DNA of 64,000 bases from Ctenosaura bakeri (GCA_948474755.1 CAOLHI010000392.1:372001-436000); one strand, 5' to 3'; shown: positions 36,620-49,960, numbered from the stretch's first letter. Notes: a model not told the origin generated them from the letters alone. Numbers and translations: made by a program.

Positions 36620-37246
36620 TCTATATAAATAAAATTCTGTTTTTATTTGTTTGTATCTTTGTTACCATGTCACACAAAAATAGCAGAAAGGAAGACATGT
36701 TTGGGGTGAAGTATATACAAAATTCACTTGGAAGGGTCTGAGGGGCACACAATTTTTTTTTTATTAGATTTTCACAAAGTTTAGAGAGTATTTTTGGGAA
36801 GCTCTGACCTAAAATATAGGCTATGTGCTCTAAAATCACTATGGGGAGGGGAATTATTTTTTCATTCATACAGAGAAATGTTGCACATCATTTGAAAGAT
36901 TCTGATAAAGTAAAAATATTCTTGAAATTATAACTACTGAACAAAAACAAAATTTTATCTTCTTACTACATAATGTGTAAATCAACGGACTAATTTTCAC
37001 CACATCTTGAAGGGATGGTTTGACTAAATATACAGGCTACATGGAATATATGACATTCACTTTGGAGAGGCCTTGGAGAACATCACAATTTTTTCATTCA
37101 TACAGAGTTGTGTGTTTGGCAGCTGATCACGAGAGGAATGCTATCTGAAGGGCAACTGAGATGTGCAATATGAGGAATTTGAGCATCCAAAAAATTGGAT
37201 GCTCATCCTCCAGAATCTGCTAAACAGCACTGGGTATAACAGCTAG
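36620..37246 (+). mobile_element. Helitron-like non-autonomous element
   Basis: It starts TCTATATAAATAAAATTCTG immediately after an A and ends CTAG immediately before a T, the A-T insertion rule of Helitrons. The start resembles the 'TCTATATAAATAAAA' ends of animal Helitrons. A perfect 10-bp hairpin (GAGCATCCAA / TTGGATGCTC, 37178-37205) lies about 40 nt before the CTAG, further than usual. An internal motif ATTTTTTCATTCATACAGAG occurs twice (near 36855 and 37090). No Rep/helicase coding sequence is present. The call is moderate because the terminal hairpin spacing is atypical. Confidence 0.6.
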
Positions 37247-37641
37247 TATGCAATAAAATCATAAAATGAAATAGAATAGGAACAAAACATTATTTAAAAA
37301 CAGACTGCAAGCAGTTTTAAAAGTCCAAGGCAAGACAACAGACGAGTTCTGACTGCTTGTTCAAAGCTCAGTAAGGATGAAGCCAGTCTGACTCCACCTG
37401 AGAGGAAGTTCAACAATCAAGAGCCTACTCTGCAGAAAGTTTTATTCTGTGTACCTGATAAACTAGACTTTTGGAGCAGTGGAACATGCAGTCTGTGGAA
37501 GAGCTCACATAGGCACATCCTGGTCCTAAGCTTTTTAGTGTCCAAAAGCAGACACCAGACAACAGGCTGGCCACTACATTTTGTACTAGCAATAGCTTCC
37601 AAACACACAGAACATATTACAATAGTCTAATTAAAAAGTGC

Positions 37642-37836
37642 GAGCCAGTGTGATGTAGTGTTTTGAGTGTTGGTCTATGACTCTAAGACCAGGGTTCAAT
37701 TTCCCCTTCAGCCATGTAAACCCACCAGGTGATCTTTGGTGCATCACATACTTTCAGCTCCCAGAAAACCCTGTGATAGGTTCACCTTAGGATCACCATA
37801 AGTTAGAAATGACTTGAAGGCACACAACAACAACAA
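37642..37836 (+). mobile_element. Sauria-type tRNA-derived SINE
   Basis: Head GAGCCAGTGTGATGTAGTG, reversed-B-box-equivalent GGGTTCAATTTCCCC, body CCCAGAAAACCCTGTGATAG, tail GACTTGAAGGCACACAAC and (AAC)n. Near full length. Confidence 0.94.
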
Positions 37837-38036
37837 ATTAGGATGTAATTAAAGCATGAACAACTGTGTCCAATTCTATCTTCCACAGGAAGGAGCAAAG
37901 CTGATGTCTCAGCCAAAGTTGGCTACAACAGCCACCTTCCCTTCTAGAAGCAATGCTCAGTCCAAAGTCACTCCCAAGTTGCCAACCTTGTCCTTCAATG
38001 TGCAACCTCATCTGGGATGACCTTACTAGCAGCTCA

Positions 38037-38163
38037 GGACTAGACTGTTACAGCACTATTATTCCACTTGCAACTGGACACTCCCGAAACTGCATACCCT
38101 GGGATTCCATAGGACGTTGCAAGTGAAATAATAGCGCTATAACAGCCTAGTGCAGAAATGGTC
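38037..38163. mobile_element. Palindromic MITE, copy 9, left end deleted
   Basis: Right end TAGTGCAGAAATGGTC is intact. The left terminus has lost about 11 bases after GG. Target duplication TCA (38034-38036, 38164-38166). Both arms carry the same private change (CTTGCAAC instead of CTTTCAAC). Confidence 0.88.
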
Positions 38164-38734
38164 TCAGTCACACCATCATTTCCCTGGACCAGCACCTTTC
38201 TTTTAGATCTTTATTAACAATGTGGTGTACCTCTTAGTCATGAATACCAGAGTGCCTACCCTACTGTGAATTTGTAATTATGCACTGGATAACAGATGGT
38301 GACTTTGTAGGAACTAAAAGAATAGTGTTATTTGTTGGAACGAACTGTATCTATCTCTGTTTGGACAAAGCACCTGATAATTCTAAACAGATGATAGTAA
38401 CATAAACAAACACGGAAGCCCAGTGTTTTATAGAAAAGAAAGAAAGAAAGAAAGCCATTGAGGTGCAAATCACCTTGAACATATTTAATTGCAGAGAAGC
38501 AAAGTAAAAATTAGTAGAAAAATCAGGGTTTCTTTAAACACAGTAAATTGGTAGGATGTGATAAGATAAATAATACAAGTCCAGTAAATTGATTGGCTGA
38601 AGATCAGACAAGGCAACGGCAGGTACAGCTATAAAACTGATCTCAAGCCAGATAGATGCAAGTAATGGCTTTCAGTGGCTTCATGCAGCTGGCTTTTCAT
38701 AGCTTTTTTCTAGGCTCTGCACCATACCTTAGAA
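38164..38734. other. Non-coding stretch with (GAAA)n
   Basis: No gene is supported. A (GAAA)n run lies at about 38433-38455. Confidence 0.5.
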
Positions 38735-39732
38735 CAGTGGTTCTTAACTTGTGGTCCATGGACTCTTGGGAGGCCACGATGTCCTCCAAGGGGCTTCATA
38801 GCCAGAGAGGGGTGAATGGATCAGAAGAGTGGCATTGTTGCTTGCCTCTGTTCATAACTGGTAGAAGGTAGGAGTACTGGAGTTGTCAGTTGCACAATGG
38901 AGGGAAGGAGTGTGGGAAGTGCTGGAAATGGTGCTGAGCTGAGAGCTTTTCCCTGAGGCAGAGGGGAAAGACTAGGACTCATGCAGCTCCCATGCATTCC
39001 TCTGAGAAGAGAGTAGGGTGTCCGCTTTTGTGGAGACAGACCCTGACTGAAGAGGAATGCAAGTCTCTCTCTCACACAGACTCTGTCTCTCTCTCACACA
39101 CACACAGGAGCAAGTTGGAAGCCATTCAAGTGGCATCTAAATAGTGTGCCCAAGATTGGCCACAGTCCAGGTTTCATGTAATCTGTCATTAGTCAAAGGA
39201 GTTGTGAATACCAGCTTCTTCCCCCTGGTATAGTTCATCTCTCCTCCATTTGAAAAAGGATGCTTCCACTGCCCCAGTCACTATCATTCCTGGTTGGTTT
39301 CCATGAAACTTAGTCCTAAGTAACTGTACTTGCATCTCAGTTCTGCTCATGATCAATGAGATATTGCCTCTTAAGTACACATATTTGTCTCTGTGTGGAT
39401 CTGTGTGCAGAGAAGGCATGAGGTGGTGGAGCTCTGCTTTCTGGCAAGATCAAAGGCTTCCACTGAGCCATCCCTGCATAGTCTACACAGCACGTATTAC
39501 CACTACTACCACTATTTTAAATTTGTACGGAATCATTCCAATAAAAATATTGTAATAGAAGTGTGTGCACTTACTTTTTTTCCTCTCCAGATTTGAAGAC
39601 CCCTGATGAGCAACTTTAAATAAAAATATAATGCACTTTAGGGTTTTAAATCTTGAGTTAAGTCTTGGTGGTCTATGGCAACAAAAGATATTTAAAGGGA
39701 GTCCATGGTAAAGAAAAGGTTAAGAGCTGCTG
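38735..39732. mobile_element. Non-autonomous hAT element with 8-bp target duplication
   Basis: 998 bp. The left end CAGTGGTTCTTAACTTGTGG is mirrored by the right end AAAGGTTAAGAGCTGCTG. Flanks are CCTTAGAA (38727-38734) and CCTTAGGA (39733-39740), seven of eight identical, the hAT signature. The subterminal GGTCCATGGACT is answered by AGTCCATGGT. There is no transposase; a (CT)n/(CA)n patch lies at 39064-39108. Confidence 0.88.
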
Positions 39733-39740
39733 CCTTAGGA

Positions 39741-41856
39741 TGCTGGTCCACAGGGAATAGTATTCCTTCTTAGAAATTATGTTAATATATAGAATATGTT
39801 CCTAATATGATATATTGCTCAACTATGTAAGGCTTATGTGATAAACTGAAATTGTTTGTGGAGCATTTAAAGGGTCTGTAGAGACAACAAAGACAATATT
39901 GTGAAATAAGAATTGTCTAGATAGGAATTCGAGGTCTCTATGGGAATTAGTTTAAATGACGAATGTGGTTAGACAGTGCAAAACCTTTGCAGAATATGGC
40001 TGGACAATGAGATGTCTATGAGAGGTAATGATCCTCCTCTCAGAGTGTATGAATGTATAATAATGTTTAATAAATAGCTAGAAAAATCATAAAGTCATCT
40101 GCTTATTTTCTAATTGTAAAATATCCTGAAACTGCAGAATTTAAGATCGTCTTAAGGGGAGTTTTGATGTCAACCCACCTACAAAACAATACTGCTGTTT
40201 ACAAGCTTGGGCACTCAGGTGAGTGAAATGGAAAACCAAAAGGAAATCCAGCTAGGTGCAGCTTGGCAGATAAACTGAAAAGGACCTTCTATTCCTTGAT
40301 AAAGAGAGAAAGCGTGTGGGAACCAAACTTGTTTCATATATATACATACATATATACTAATGGCAGGCTCAGGAAGGTTGTTATTATGGTTAAGTAGAAA
40401 AAGTGTGGCTGCTAAGAAACATGCCCAAGAGAACCTCAGAGTTTTCAGAAGAAGGGTATGAAAAAAAACCTCCTTTGGAAAAATTGCCAAAGGAGGTGAA
40501 AGAAACTACAAGCAAACTTGTATGCATATGGAGACTGAGCATGCTCATTGGCTACAGAATGCTGTTATGTATGTGGAAATGGAAAATGTGGGGTGGTGGT
40601 GGTGGAATGGAGCATGCTAGGAGACAGTTTGGCTTTTAGAACACTGAACAAGAGCATTACACTCTTAACATTTTGATGCAGGTCCTGTTCATCTTTCTTT
40701 GTTTACAATTATTCAGTTCCTGTTGCTTTCCAAGAAGTTACAGTATAAAACCACATCTAAAGTCATGTTAAAAATATGTTCCACATTTTAAAGAGCAGTA
40801 ATTTATAGGACAACAGAAAGGTCATCAATGAATCCAAGACATATCTTTAATTGTTCAGTATCGAATAACGCATGAATTCTACATTATCCCTAGTTATTAT
40901 ATATGACTGAAATTTGGCTATAATTTTGAAGAACTGGAAAAGACTTTTCAAGTCAAATGTTAATCTGTATTTTGAATGACAGATAAGATAATTGGGGAAA
41001 CAACATGAATAACAGACTAAATAAATACAAGTCAAAAAGCATTTAAAAAATGACTGGCAAACAACAACAACAGAAAATCCATGGGGTTTTTTGCTGTCTT
41101 CAATCCTGCTAAAATACAAATTGAGCTTAAGATGTGTAATTATTGGTTAAACTATGTTTAATGAAATGTAAAGACCTTTGTACTTCTGAATGGATAATTT
41201 ATATGCCACTTTATTGTCTCCCAAGGTTTAATTAAATGTTTGCCTTGTGGCTAATCAGCTACAATTAATAAAAGAAGCTTATCGGCTTACATCACTTTTA
41301 GGGAATATTGAAACAGCCTCTGTTAGAATCGCAGCAACTAATTTGTTCACAGCCCAGAACAATACAGACTATTTTCCACTAGTTGTAACCCATAGTAATT
41401 GGGCAAATTTATACTGTGCAAATACTTAACTCAATAAATGCTACTTAAAAAGCTTTAAAAATTATATAATATAAAATGAAGGATCTGGATGACTCCCAAT
41501 GTGCTTTGAATTTTTTTGTAATTGGGGTGATCTTAGTTGCAGCCCATGCTGGGTTGTTGTTTCTGACATAAAGCATACAGGCAGAAGGTGGTCTGCAGCT
41601 TATAAATGTTATGTGCATTGAACTTGGATTTTGTTTAGTTCTGTTTTTCTTCTCATTATATTGGGGACTAAGGCCTGCCAGGTTTGGATCACCATACTGC
41701 ATTGTTTACTGGGTTGAACAACATGCCGTCTGTTCCAGTTTCAGGTCTCATCTTTCTTTGGGCCCACGGTTCTCTGTTTCATGGTTTGATGTTAGGGACA
41801 TGCACTTGTTAGAACTGATTCTGGTGCTTTGGGCTTTGTCGGTTGGCTTCCAGCAT
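39741..41856. other. Non-coding stretch with a perfect hairpin
   Basis: No gene is supported. A perfect 10-bp stem CCTCCTTTGG / CCAAAGGAGG lies at 40469-40496 with an 8-nt loop. Confidence 0.45.
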
Positions 41857-42087
41857 CCTGGTGGCGCAGTGGTTAAATGCCAGTACTGCAAGCCACAAAG
41901 TTGTGAGTTCGACCGTGCCCGGCTCCAAGGTTGACTCAGCCTTCCATCCTTTCGCAGGTCGGTAAAATGAGTACCCAGCTTGTTGGGGGCATGTATAGAA
42001 ATGTTTCGAAATACATGCTATTTGTAAGTTGTTCGCCGCCTCGATCCATATGGAGAGGCGGGATACAAATAAACGATTAAATGATTA
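41857..42087 (+). mobile_element. tRNA-derived SINE with a CR1/L2-like tail
   Basis: A-box-like TGGCGCAGTGGTTAAATGC and B-box-like GAGTTCGACCG (41905-41915) mark a tRNA-type Pol III promoter. The body (GGTTGACTCAGCCTTCCATC, GGTCGGTAAAATGAGTACCC) is that of a squamate SINE unlike the Sauria type. The 3' end, CGCCTCGATCCATATGGAGA followed by GGCGGGATACAAATAAA, resembles LINE 3' tails such as 53757-53820, suggesting a CR1/L2-group partner LINE. Confidence 0.82.
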
Positions 42088-44025
42088 ATCCACATCTGCT
42101 GCATCTTCATTTGGGTGAAAACAACTTGATTCCTTTCACAGATCTGGTCTTAAGTCATGACATCTAGAAAAGAGTTGGCTCAGACTGGACCTGCAATCTC
42201 TAAATTCATTCTAGTACGGATTGAAATGCTGAAACGGCAGGTGTGGAGTAGAGCAATGAATCTGGGCAGGATCAACAGAGCTCAGCACAACGTTACAGAA
42301 GTGGATTCTTCACATGGGTAGGGCTTTCATTCCTCAACAGGGAATCTCTCATAAAAGGCCACAGCTGGTCCGTGACAATGGTTTCATCTTTCTGCAGACA
42401 GTTCTGAAATTTTCCTTCGGAAGCTGCAGGGCAGTTTGCGCTTTCTCCTTCCTTGGTGGGGAGAATGAGGATAAGCTTGCCCATTCTCACTCTAGCTGAG
42501 GGGTGCAGGCAGTCTGTTAACTACTTTCTATCTTAGCGGTTCTCTTGAAGGCACCAAAAGGTGAAGAGCCTTGCCTACAACCCACTCAGTGCCATCCAGC
42601 TTGAGAGGGAAAGTGAGGTAGTCCCTTTACCCAGGACTGACCCAAACCGCAAGACAACCAGCCCCATTTGAGGAAATCACCTGGGTCTCCATTCTCCCAT
42701 CACAAGAATTAGCAGAAGAATTATTGCAGAGGAGTTTCTATCCTGGGGAGGCTCAGCTTTACTGGCCTCCCTCACACAAGTGTTTACTTACCGGTACTCC
42801 ATTTGCTCCTGCATTACAGACTCCTGTTTGATATGAAAGTTGTGGCTAGTTTACCCCAATACTCTCATCAAGTATTGTCATTCCTAGCTGGAGGACAAAA
42901 TGGATACAGTAATAGATCTAACATACATTTAGGTTTGCAACATGCCTTATCTCACAGGATAAGAATATCTAGCAATATTATACAAATGGTCTCCTATTAG
43001 GAAGCATTTCAATTTATAGAGAGAAAATTAGGGAGCAGAAAGTGTAAAAAGACAGGGGAAAATATGAATGCAGTACCTCAGAATATTCTCACCAAATAGT
43101 CCTTCCTTCCTCATCCCATGCCTTTTTTCTTCTAATGGTAAATCATAATTTGTTTCCCTTCTGTTCCCCAACTTGCTCTTTCCATATTCTTATTTTATTT
43201 CAGCACTCTCAATTCTATTACTTCCTGAGGCTGTCTCTTCCCAGTGCTTGATGCAGAAAACAACCTTCCTCATAAAGTCATTACAGATGAACTGGGTTTT
43301 TTAAAAAAGATTATTAAAATGCATTCTGCATACAGCTGCTTTGAAAATAGCCTGAACTGCTGTTGGTTCCAAAGAGGGCTGCATGATAGTTAACAGGACT
43401 GGGTGTTATAACTCACCCTCTAAAGCTGGAAGATTCAGACACAGGAGAGTCTGTGTACAACTCCTGATGACATTTGCCTCTCAGAGCCTGAGAAACTGGG
43501 GGCTGAGACACTTGAGAGGCCTAGTCCCCTACAGATGGCGGCAGAAGTTGAGGATGTGCTGCCATCTTTGGAAAATCATTGAACACATAAGGAGAGACTA
43601 CACTGATCCCAGCGGCCTTTAAATACAAGACACTAACTCATTGAGCTACTGATGTCTTGAGACAGCTGCCTATAAATCTCCCAGCAGGTCCCTGGCATCT
43701 TTCTTGTTTGGAACTATTCTGTCTCAGTGACTGGCAGTACTCTACTATGTTAGTGCTTTGCTGACCTTGGACTAGCTATGATTGATGACTGTTTTATTCC
43801 TTGCTGGCTTTATCTGGACTGGCTTGCTACAATGACTTCTGAACAGCTGATGACCACCCTCTTGTTTCTCCATTCATCTTGCAGGATATCCTGTGATTGA
43901 CCTGGACTGGATTAACTATCCACCAGCTCTTGCACTCCACCCACCTGACTTCTGGGTCATTTGCTAACTGCAGCATAAGACAATGGGTGATTTGATCACA
44001 TTTGATCACATCATTCTTTTATCAG
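42088..44025. other. Non-coding stretch, possible old LTR fragments
   Basis: No gene is supported. Parts around 43380-43940 are less AT-rich and contain a CCTATAAATCTCCCAGC segment that could be a decayed LTR promoter; no termini or duplication were found. Confidence 0.35.
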
Positions 44026-44110
44026 GTTCACTAACTCCTAATCTGTTGCCGGCCAAATTCAGAATGTTTGCTCTAACATTTAAAGGCTTTAATGCCTTGG
44101 GACAGGAAAA
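44026..44110 (+). mobile_element. Possible L2/CR1-group LINE fragment
   Basis: A short translation LPAKFRMFALTFKGFNALG resembles the LINE segment 'LHWLPV..R..FKVLVLTFKALNGL' C-terminal to the reverse transcriptase. It is short and may be chance. Confidence 0.35.
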
Positions 44111-44125
44111 ACTGACCTTCCATTA

Positions 44126-44162
44126 TGTGTGTGTGTGTGCATGCACACACACACACACACAT
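44126..44162. repeat. (TG)n-(CA)n compound microsatellite
   Basis: (TG)n joined through GCATGC to (CA)n, making the tract self-complementary. Confidence 0.95.
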
Positions 44163-44516
44163 ATCAATCAGATCTTGAAATTCACATTGCCCATTATAGT
44201 CTGGGTATCCCCGAAAAATGATAAGGAAAGTGTGGCTATTAAGGAAACATTCATCTTAGTGGCAACACCATGGTTGTGGAGTGTTTTCCCACACAAACCC
44301 ACTTGACCACTTATGGTCATTTTGAAATCAGGTGTTTACTTTCATAATTCAATTATCTCCCTTGGGAAAAAAGAAAAAAAACCTTTTGTCACTTTGGTGT
44401 TCTGCTACATATTTGATGGTTGTTCACAATCTCTGCAGAAGTTTTTATATTGAAAGTTGTTGTACCACAAATGGTTGGTTCATATGTTTTAATATTGTAT
44501 TACCATTTTACACTGT

Positions 44517-44576
44517 AAACCAATGTTCTACTATAGGTTTAAATAAACAATGTTCTACAATAGGTTTAAATAAACA
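44517..44576. repeat. Two tandem copies of a 26-bp unit
   Basis: CAATGTTCTACTATAGGTTT and its neighbour CAATGTTCTACAATAGGTTT, each followed by AAATAAA, differ at one base. Confidence 0.9.
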
Positions 44577-45014
44577 CAGAATTAGATAATAACCATGTTT
44601 ATATTTTCTTTTCTTTGAAAAGACTTATTTGATTCTAAAAATATGTACAACTAATATAGTCCAATTACGTGAAGTGTCTCATAGAGAAACACAGGTGCAA
44701 AAAAAAACAAAGCAAAGCAAAACACCTCACCACTATTCTTTGAATCTGTTATGCATTTTGATTCCCCTCGCCAATCTTCTCCCCAAAAAAAACCACAAAG
44801 CCACCATCAACTACATAGTATAAATAGTATCTTGGCCTATGTTCTGATCATCTTTCATTCACTCATGAAGGAGACCTTCACATTCACTTGCCTGAGGCAA
44901 TGAAGAAGTTGAGGTCTTTCATGCTCAGGAAGAGAAGATAACAGCCTGCATTCCAGAGAGACATATCTGGCTATTCAAGTTCAACATCTTGTGCTTTTGT
45001 TGTTTGTGGAATTC

Positions 45015-45530
45015 CCTTTTTTCATTGTTTTTTATAAAAATTTATTAGTTTTTAAAGGATACAGTCTAATTCACAATCAAAGAAATATACATGTTTTAAA
45101 AAAAGAGAAAGCAAGAAAACAAAACTAAAACAGAACACTAACCACTAACTAACTAGAAACTAACTTACTAAAACAGAAATGGGCTCTGCACCTCCCCTGG
45201 CCAAACTGTAATAAAAGAAAGAAGAATTTTAGAAAGACAAATTATATTATTCTACCATTACAGATCCAACTAAGTAACCCTACCAGGATCACTAGTAACC
45301 ACAGCCACAAAGGATTATGTTGTTAGAATTCTTATTGCTCACAAAATCCAAAAATGGTTTCCAATCTTTCAAAAATTCTTCAGTTGGCTTATCCTTTAAA
45401 ACCCATGTTAGTTTGACAATGTAAGCTAACTCATCCTCACTCTCTCATAATCCATTCTTCCATTGTCCATTTCCAGGTTTGAGCAAACAGCATTCTTGCA
45501 GCTGTTACCATACAGCAAAGATGTAGTCCA
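45015..45530 (-). mobile_element. L1 LINE fragment: end of ORF2 and 3' UTR
   Basis: On the minus strand the translation VTAARMLFAQTWKWTMEEWI, then DELAYIVKLTWVLKDKPTEE and FLKDWKPFLDFV, is the conserved C-terminal end of L1 ORF2. The 3' UTR follows to about 45015. An A-run at about 45529-45546 abuts the 5' side. Confidence 0.82.
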
Positions 45531-45584
45531 AAAAAAAAAAAAAAAAGTATGAGCAACATCATCCAGACCACCAAGATCAACTGC

Positions 45585-45800
45585 TCTGCTCTGCTCAGAT
45601 CTTGACTTTTTCAGGGCTATAACTTCCTTGATTGAATCAATCTAGCTGGTGTGGTCTCGCTGCTTTTCTACGGCCTTCTACTTTCCCCAGCATTGTCATC
45701 TTTTTCTTCTAACTTCTAATTTATCACTCGATAGCAAACTCCTTTGAACTTAATGATGTTTTCTTCTGAATACATGATTCTGATATAGGTTGCTTTGACA
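45585..45800 (-). mobile_element. Bov-B/RTE LINE 3' fragment
   Basis: The plus strand reads TTCCTTGATTGAATCAATCT, GCTGGTGTGGTCTCGCTGC and TTTCCCCAGCATTGTCATC. These are reversed counterparts of the Bov-B segments at 30680-30760 and 17130-17410. Diverged. Confidence 0.7.
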
Positions 45801-47734
45801 AATACATCACACTCTAGGTATTTTCAATAACACCTGCCTTCATCTCAGAGATTATAAGAGATAAGTTCTTTCAGATCACGCTCTGAAGTGATATCTAATA
45901 TCCTGATATTTTTTCAGTAGATGATAATAGGACATGCTAGGAAAGAGGAAATGAGACCACACAGACATAGATTCAGCTAGGACAACCTTTATTTAACTAT
46001 TTAAATGTTTTTAATACTGAAAATTAGAAGCAATATAATAAAATCAACATTTTTTAAAAAGAGAGAAAAACTTACAACAGTGGCAAATCAAATTACTATA
46101 CAGAAAGACAAATAGCAAAGCATTACCACAACTTACAATAGTTAGCTGATTATAATACTCATCAGCCTAAAGCTCATCTTAGTCCTGACTAGAATAAACC
46201 TGCAGCATAAGACAATGCTGCAAAGAATTTGTTTAGATGTTGGCTCAGTATTCAACAATTGATTGAACAGGTTTATCTAGTTGGGAATACTCAACAGACT
46301 ATCAGGTATAAAGTGTCAAGATATTTAATCTTATATAGTTTGAGTGCCCCAAAACAAATTATTCCAAGAAACTGAGATGTGAATTCAGAGAAGAATATAC
46401 TCATTTGTACTTTATTTCTATAACAAATAAATTTATAAAAATGAATACTAACCATATTAAATCATTTGCAGGTAAAGAAATACATTAAGCTATTAAGGAC
46501 AAATATCTACACTTCTTTTCTTTTTCTCATTAACATCTTTCATCAAGGCCTTATTATCTAGCCCAAGAATTAATGAATAAAAGCTTACTTGGCTTGTGAG
46601 TTTACCTCAGTGGTGAGATTTTACATAGGAAGCATAACTGAAATAATATCGTACTGTGTCCACAAATTGCACTTTGCATGATAAGAACTGCTTTTGTTTA
46701 AATAAAAGACTTTGAAATGGTATTAAAAATGGTAATAATAGATAAGCACTAGTCTTTGTTTGCTGAATTTTCATCTGACCAATCATAAACTCTGGAGATC
46801 ATTTTCACAAATTAGTTACTTTCTATGGACTTGCAAACATTCACTGAACACTAGACTATGTATATCCACTTGCTACAATGCACAGAATTCAGTCTTTGAC
46901 ATAGCATAGCTAATCCCAAATGAGAAGAACGGATATCCTGCATTTGACCTGAAATATGACTACTGGGAAATATGTTGTAGGATTACAATCATAGTGCAAT
47001 TGAGAACAATATATGAAGTAAAAGTTCTGGCTTTTTAAACTATCATGACAAGAAACATGACACTAACCCAGTATACTGGAGCATATTAACGAAAAGCAAG
47101 ACTAGAGATACCTTCAGTGATTTCTACACAGAAAGTCTGTTTGATCTTAACTGGCACTACTGTTGCCATCACATTCCTCAAACAGAAAGTTAAACAAAGG
47201 AACACATGATGCACAGACATTTCTGCATAGGGTACAATACAAAGTATGTCTATCATTGGAAAGAAGAGACAGATTACTTTAGTAAGTACGCTGTTGTTTA
47301 TACAGATGTAAACAGGCTGTCTTGCTAATCAGTCAGAGGAAAACCATGAAAAGTAGCGTGTTTATTTGAAAAAGAAATGATTGAATTTAATATTCAGTAT
47401 CCTAACAGCTTTTAATGAAATCATATGGACATAAGTATGTCTATATAGCACTTACTGTAGATAGTATACTGCATTAACCATTTTTCCTTGGTATGCATTT
47501 GAAGGAAATAAATCAGAAATATTAGAGAACATGACATTTTGAGAAAAGAGATGGGACAGATAAGAACTTTTTCTCGGCTTTTAAAAGCAATTTTAATTAG
47601 AGCTATAATTATATGAAACTGTAATTAGAGCTATAATTAATTAATTAATTAATTAATATAATTTAGAATTAATAGTTATCCATAATTTACCCATGAGGAC
47701 ATAAAAGAAAGTACTAACAAAATCAGGCCACACA
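45801..47734. other. Repeat-poor non-coding stretch
   Basis: No gene is supported. A (TTAA)n-like run is at about 47632-47660. The rest is unique and AT-rich. Confidence 0.5.
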
Positions 47735-47893
47735 ATAAAGATACAAACACAAAGCCTTTGCTACAAACCCAGCCGTCAACTCTGTCCTCGTATCTGCTCT
47801 GGCAACGCCATTACAGAACTGAATAATGTCACCCTCAATGTCAGGAGTTCATTCAGTGGTTCATCTTCCAATGTTTGTGAAGTCTGAATAAAA
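47735..47893 (+). mobile_element. Probable Penelope-like element remnant
   Basis: Translation of one frame gives RQLCPRICSGNAITELNNVT followed by RSSFSGSSSNVCEV and a stop. This resembles the linker before the GIY-YIG endonuclease of Penelope-like elements (pattern 'R..SGN.ITGLN....IRGSFTC.SSNV.Y'). Only about 45 residues are visible. The sequence beyond 47893 could be more of the same element but shows no motif. Confidence 0.45.
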
Positions 47894-49958
47894 AAATTCA
47901 AAAATGAGCTGACATGTTCAGAACACTCTGGCCAGGATACTTCATGTCAAATTGCTCACACAATGGACTGTTATATGAGTGATTTGATAGTTTTGCTGCT
48001 CATGTTGGGAGACATCCAAGACCTTCCTGTGCAAGCAGAATGGTGGTGGTAATGAGTGGCGCATACCCCTAGGCCCCTGCTGCATACATACACCACTGCC
48101 AGGGAAAGAGGCAGCTCCCCAGTGGGCACCTCCCAACAGAGCCAGAACACTGTATGTCTTCATTGTCTTGGTGAAGTGTTCATAGAGCCTAGCGACTATG
48201 TGAGCAGTGGACTGGCAACTCCTCACTCAAACAGGCATAGGAAATTTCCCAAGACATCTCTCCTATAGTGCCTCAGCTCCAGTGACTCTTCAGAACTAGA
48301 TACTGAAGAAATAGTACAGTCTGGATAGATCCAGTGTCTGTTTGGTGGTGTGCGCTGGACAATCCAATCTAACAAAACTGGTATGGCGTTTCCCTCTACC
48401 AAATTTGAACATGATCTTAGCTTCTGTAATGCACCTGAAAATAGTTTTGGTGAGTGATGGACAGCAGAGCTAAAGGGTCTGCCCACTCTGTAGATTAACT
48501 TATCACAGCTCTTGAAATATTGAGAAGGGGAGCTAGAAGAAGGAATGATTTGACAGTAAAAGTAAGCTGTGGTTACAATTTGAGATGAGAACTGAAAGTG
48601 AGGAGTGGCTGGAAGAAGAAGGGAATAGGCTAGAGTTTAGGGACAGTTTGAAATTAATACAAATCTAACACTAACAGAAAGTGGTGAGCCAGCTATGAAG
48701 AAGACTTTTATTATTTATTATCATTTATTTATTATTTTATTAAAAAACCTGCTCCTTGTTATTTAACTGCGGTCCAAATTGTTTCATTCTGAGTCTTAGG
48801 TACACACTAGTCAACAACCCTGAAGACACATGTGCTCGCCTGTGTTTGGATACTGAAACCTAAAGGAAGGTTTAGAAGATGTGGTGGAGTGGCCTGTGCT
48901 TGTACAAGATGGGCATATTATTCTCCCATTTTGCTAACCACTCACACTAATATGATCACTTTACTACTTTAAATCATTAATTTTGCATAAACACTGTCAC
49001 TTTGACATTATGGTATGAAAAAAACCCCTGTACTGCTTGGATGAGATTTAAAAACACTTTTTTTCTGTTGTGGAGGTACGAGGACGACATGTCTCTTAAG
49101 CAGACTAAATTTAAAGATCAGTTTTAAGCAGGGGATTCTACTAGTGCTGAATCTTCACACCAGAGGACACACTATCAGAGGGTCCATTTGTTCTTATAAA
49201 AGTCACACTTGCTGGGGGGGAAATCACCTTTGTTTCCTACTGTTCTTGAAGCCAGCATGAAGTCAGCGTTATGATTAACTTTGTTCCTACACTATATTGA
49301 CCTGCAGAACATCCTACTAGGGGGCAATTCAAATCTAGTCCAAACTGGACCAAACCCCTGCCACAAGGAAGAAAGCACACTTTTTCCAGTTTGCTGAATT
49401 CATTGTACAAGCTGGGTCTGGTAGATGTGTGATGCTTTAAACACTCTACATGCCAATAGTACCCATTTGAGGAACTGTACATACTTGCAGACTGACCATT
49501 TGCTAATCTCCCATAATGTAACTGAGATGGAAATAGAATCAGTTCTTACTTTTGGCCATGCTCCTCTTCACATGGTTTGAGTTACTCATCCCATCACTCC
49601 GTGCAATAGAAATTTATATAATTCTCTTCTAATTAAGGGAGATATTGTAACAACTTCTCACTAACGGAGATATTGTAACATCAAACAGGAAACTGAGTAT
49701 TTCTACAATGAAAATTCAACATGAGGCATCAGCACTGCTCTTCTCTGCAGCATCATTTTATCACAGAAAGCTCAAAACTCAAGACCAGAAGCCATGCCAG
49801 AGATAGACTGGTGAAATACAAACACTGGAACAATGTACAGGCTCAATGATATACAAACTAGTCTGTCAGCCTAAAGAGCAGAGCTTGAATCTTTTGAAAC
49901 AGGTAAGACACATCAATACCTGATTTATCTAAAAAGAGTCTTCTGTGTATATGGCAGT
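47894..49958. other. Non-coding stretch
   Basis: No gene is supported. The open frames around 47942-48486 on both strands overlap each other and lack domains. The phrase GGAGATATTGTAACA near 49640-49679 occurs twice. Confidence 0.45.
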
Positions 49959-49960
49959 TA

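Noticed and set aside
41857..41930. tRNA gene
   Set aside because: The A- and B-box-like segments belong to a SINE; no cloverleaf with an anticodon stem was found.
47942..48486. Overlapping open frames on both strands suggesting a small gene
   Set aside because: No frame is supported by a domain, and the stretch follows a Penelope-like remnant, so it is more likely decayed repeat.
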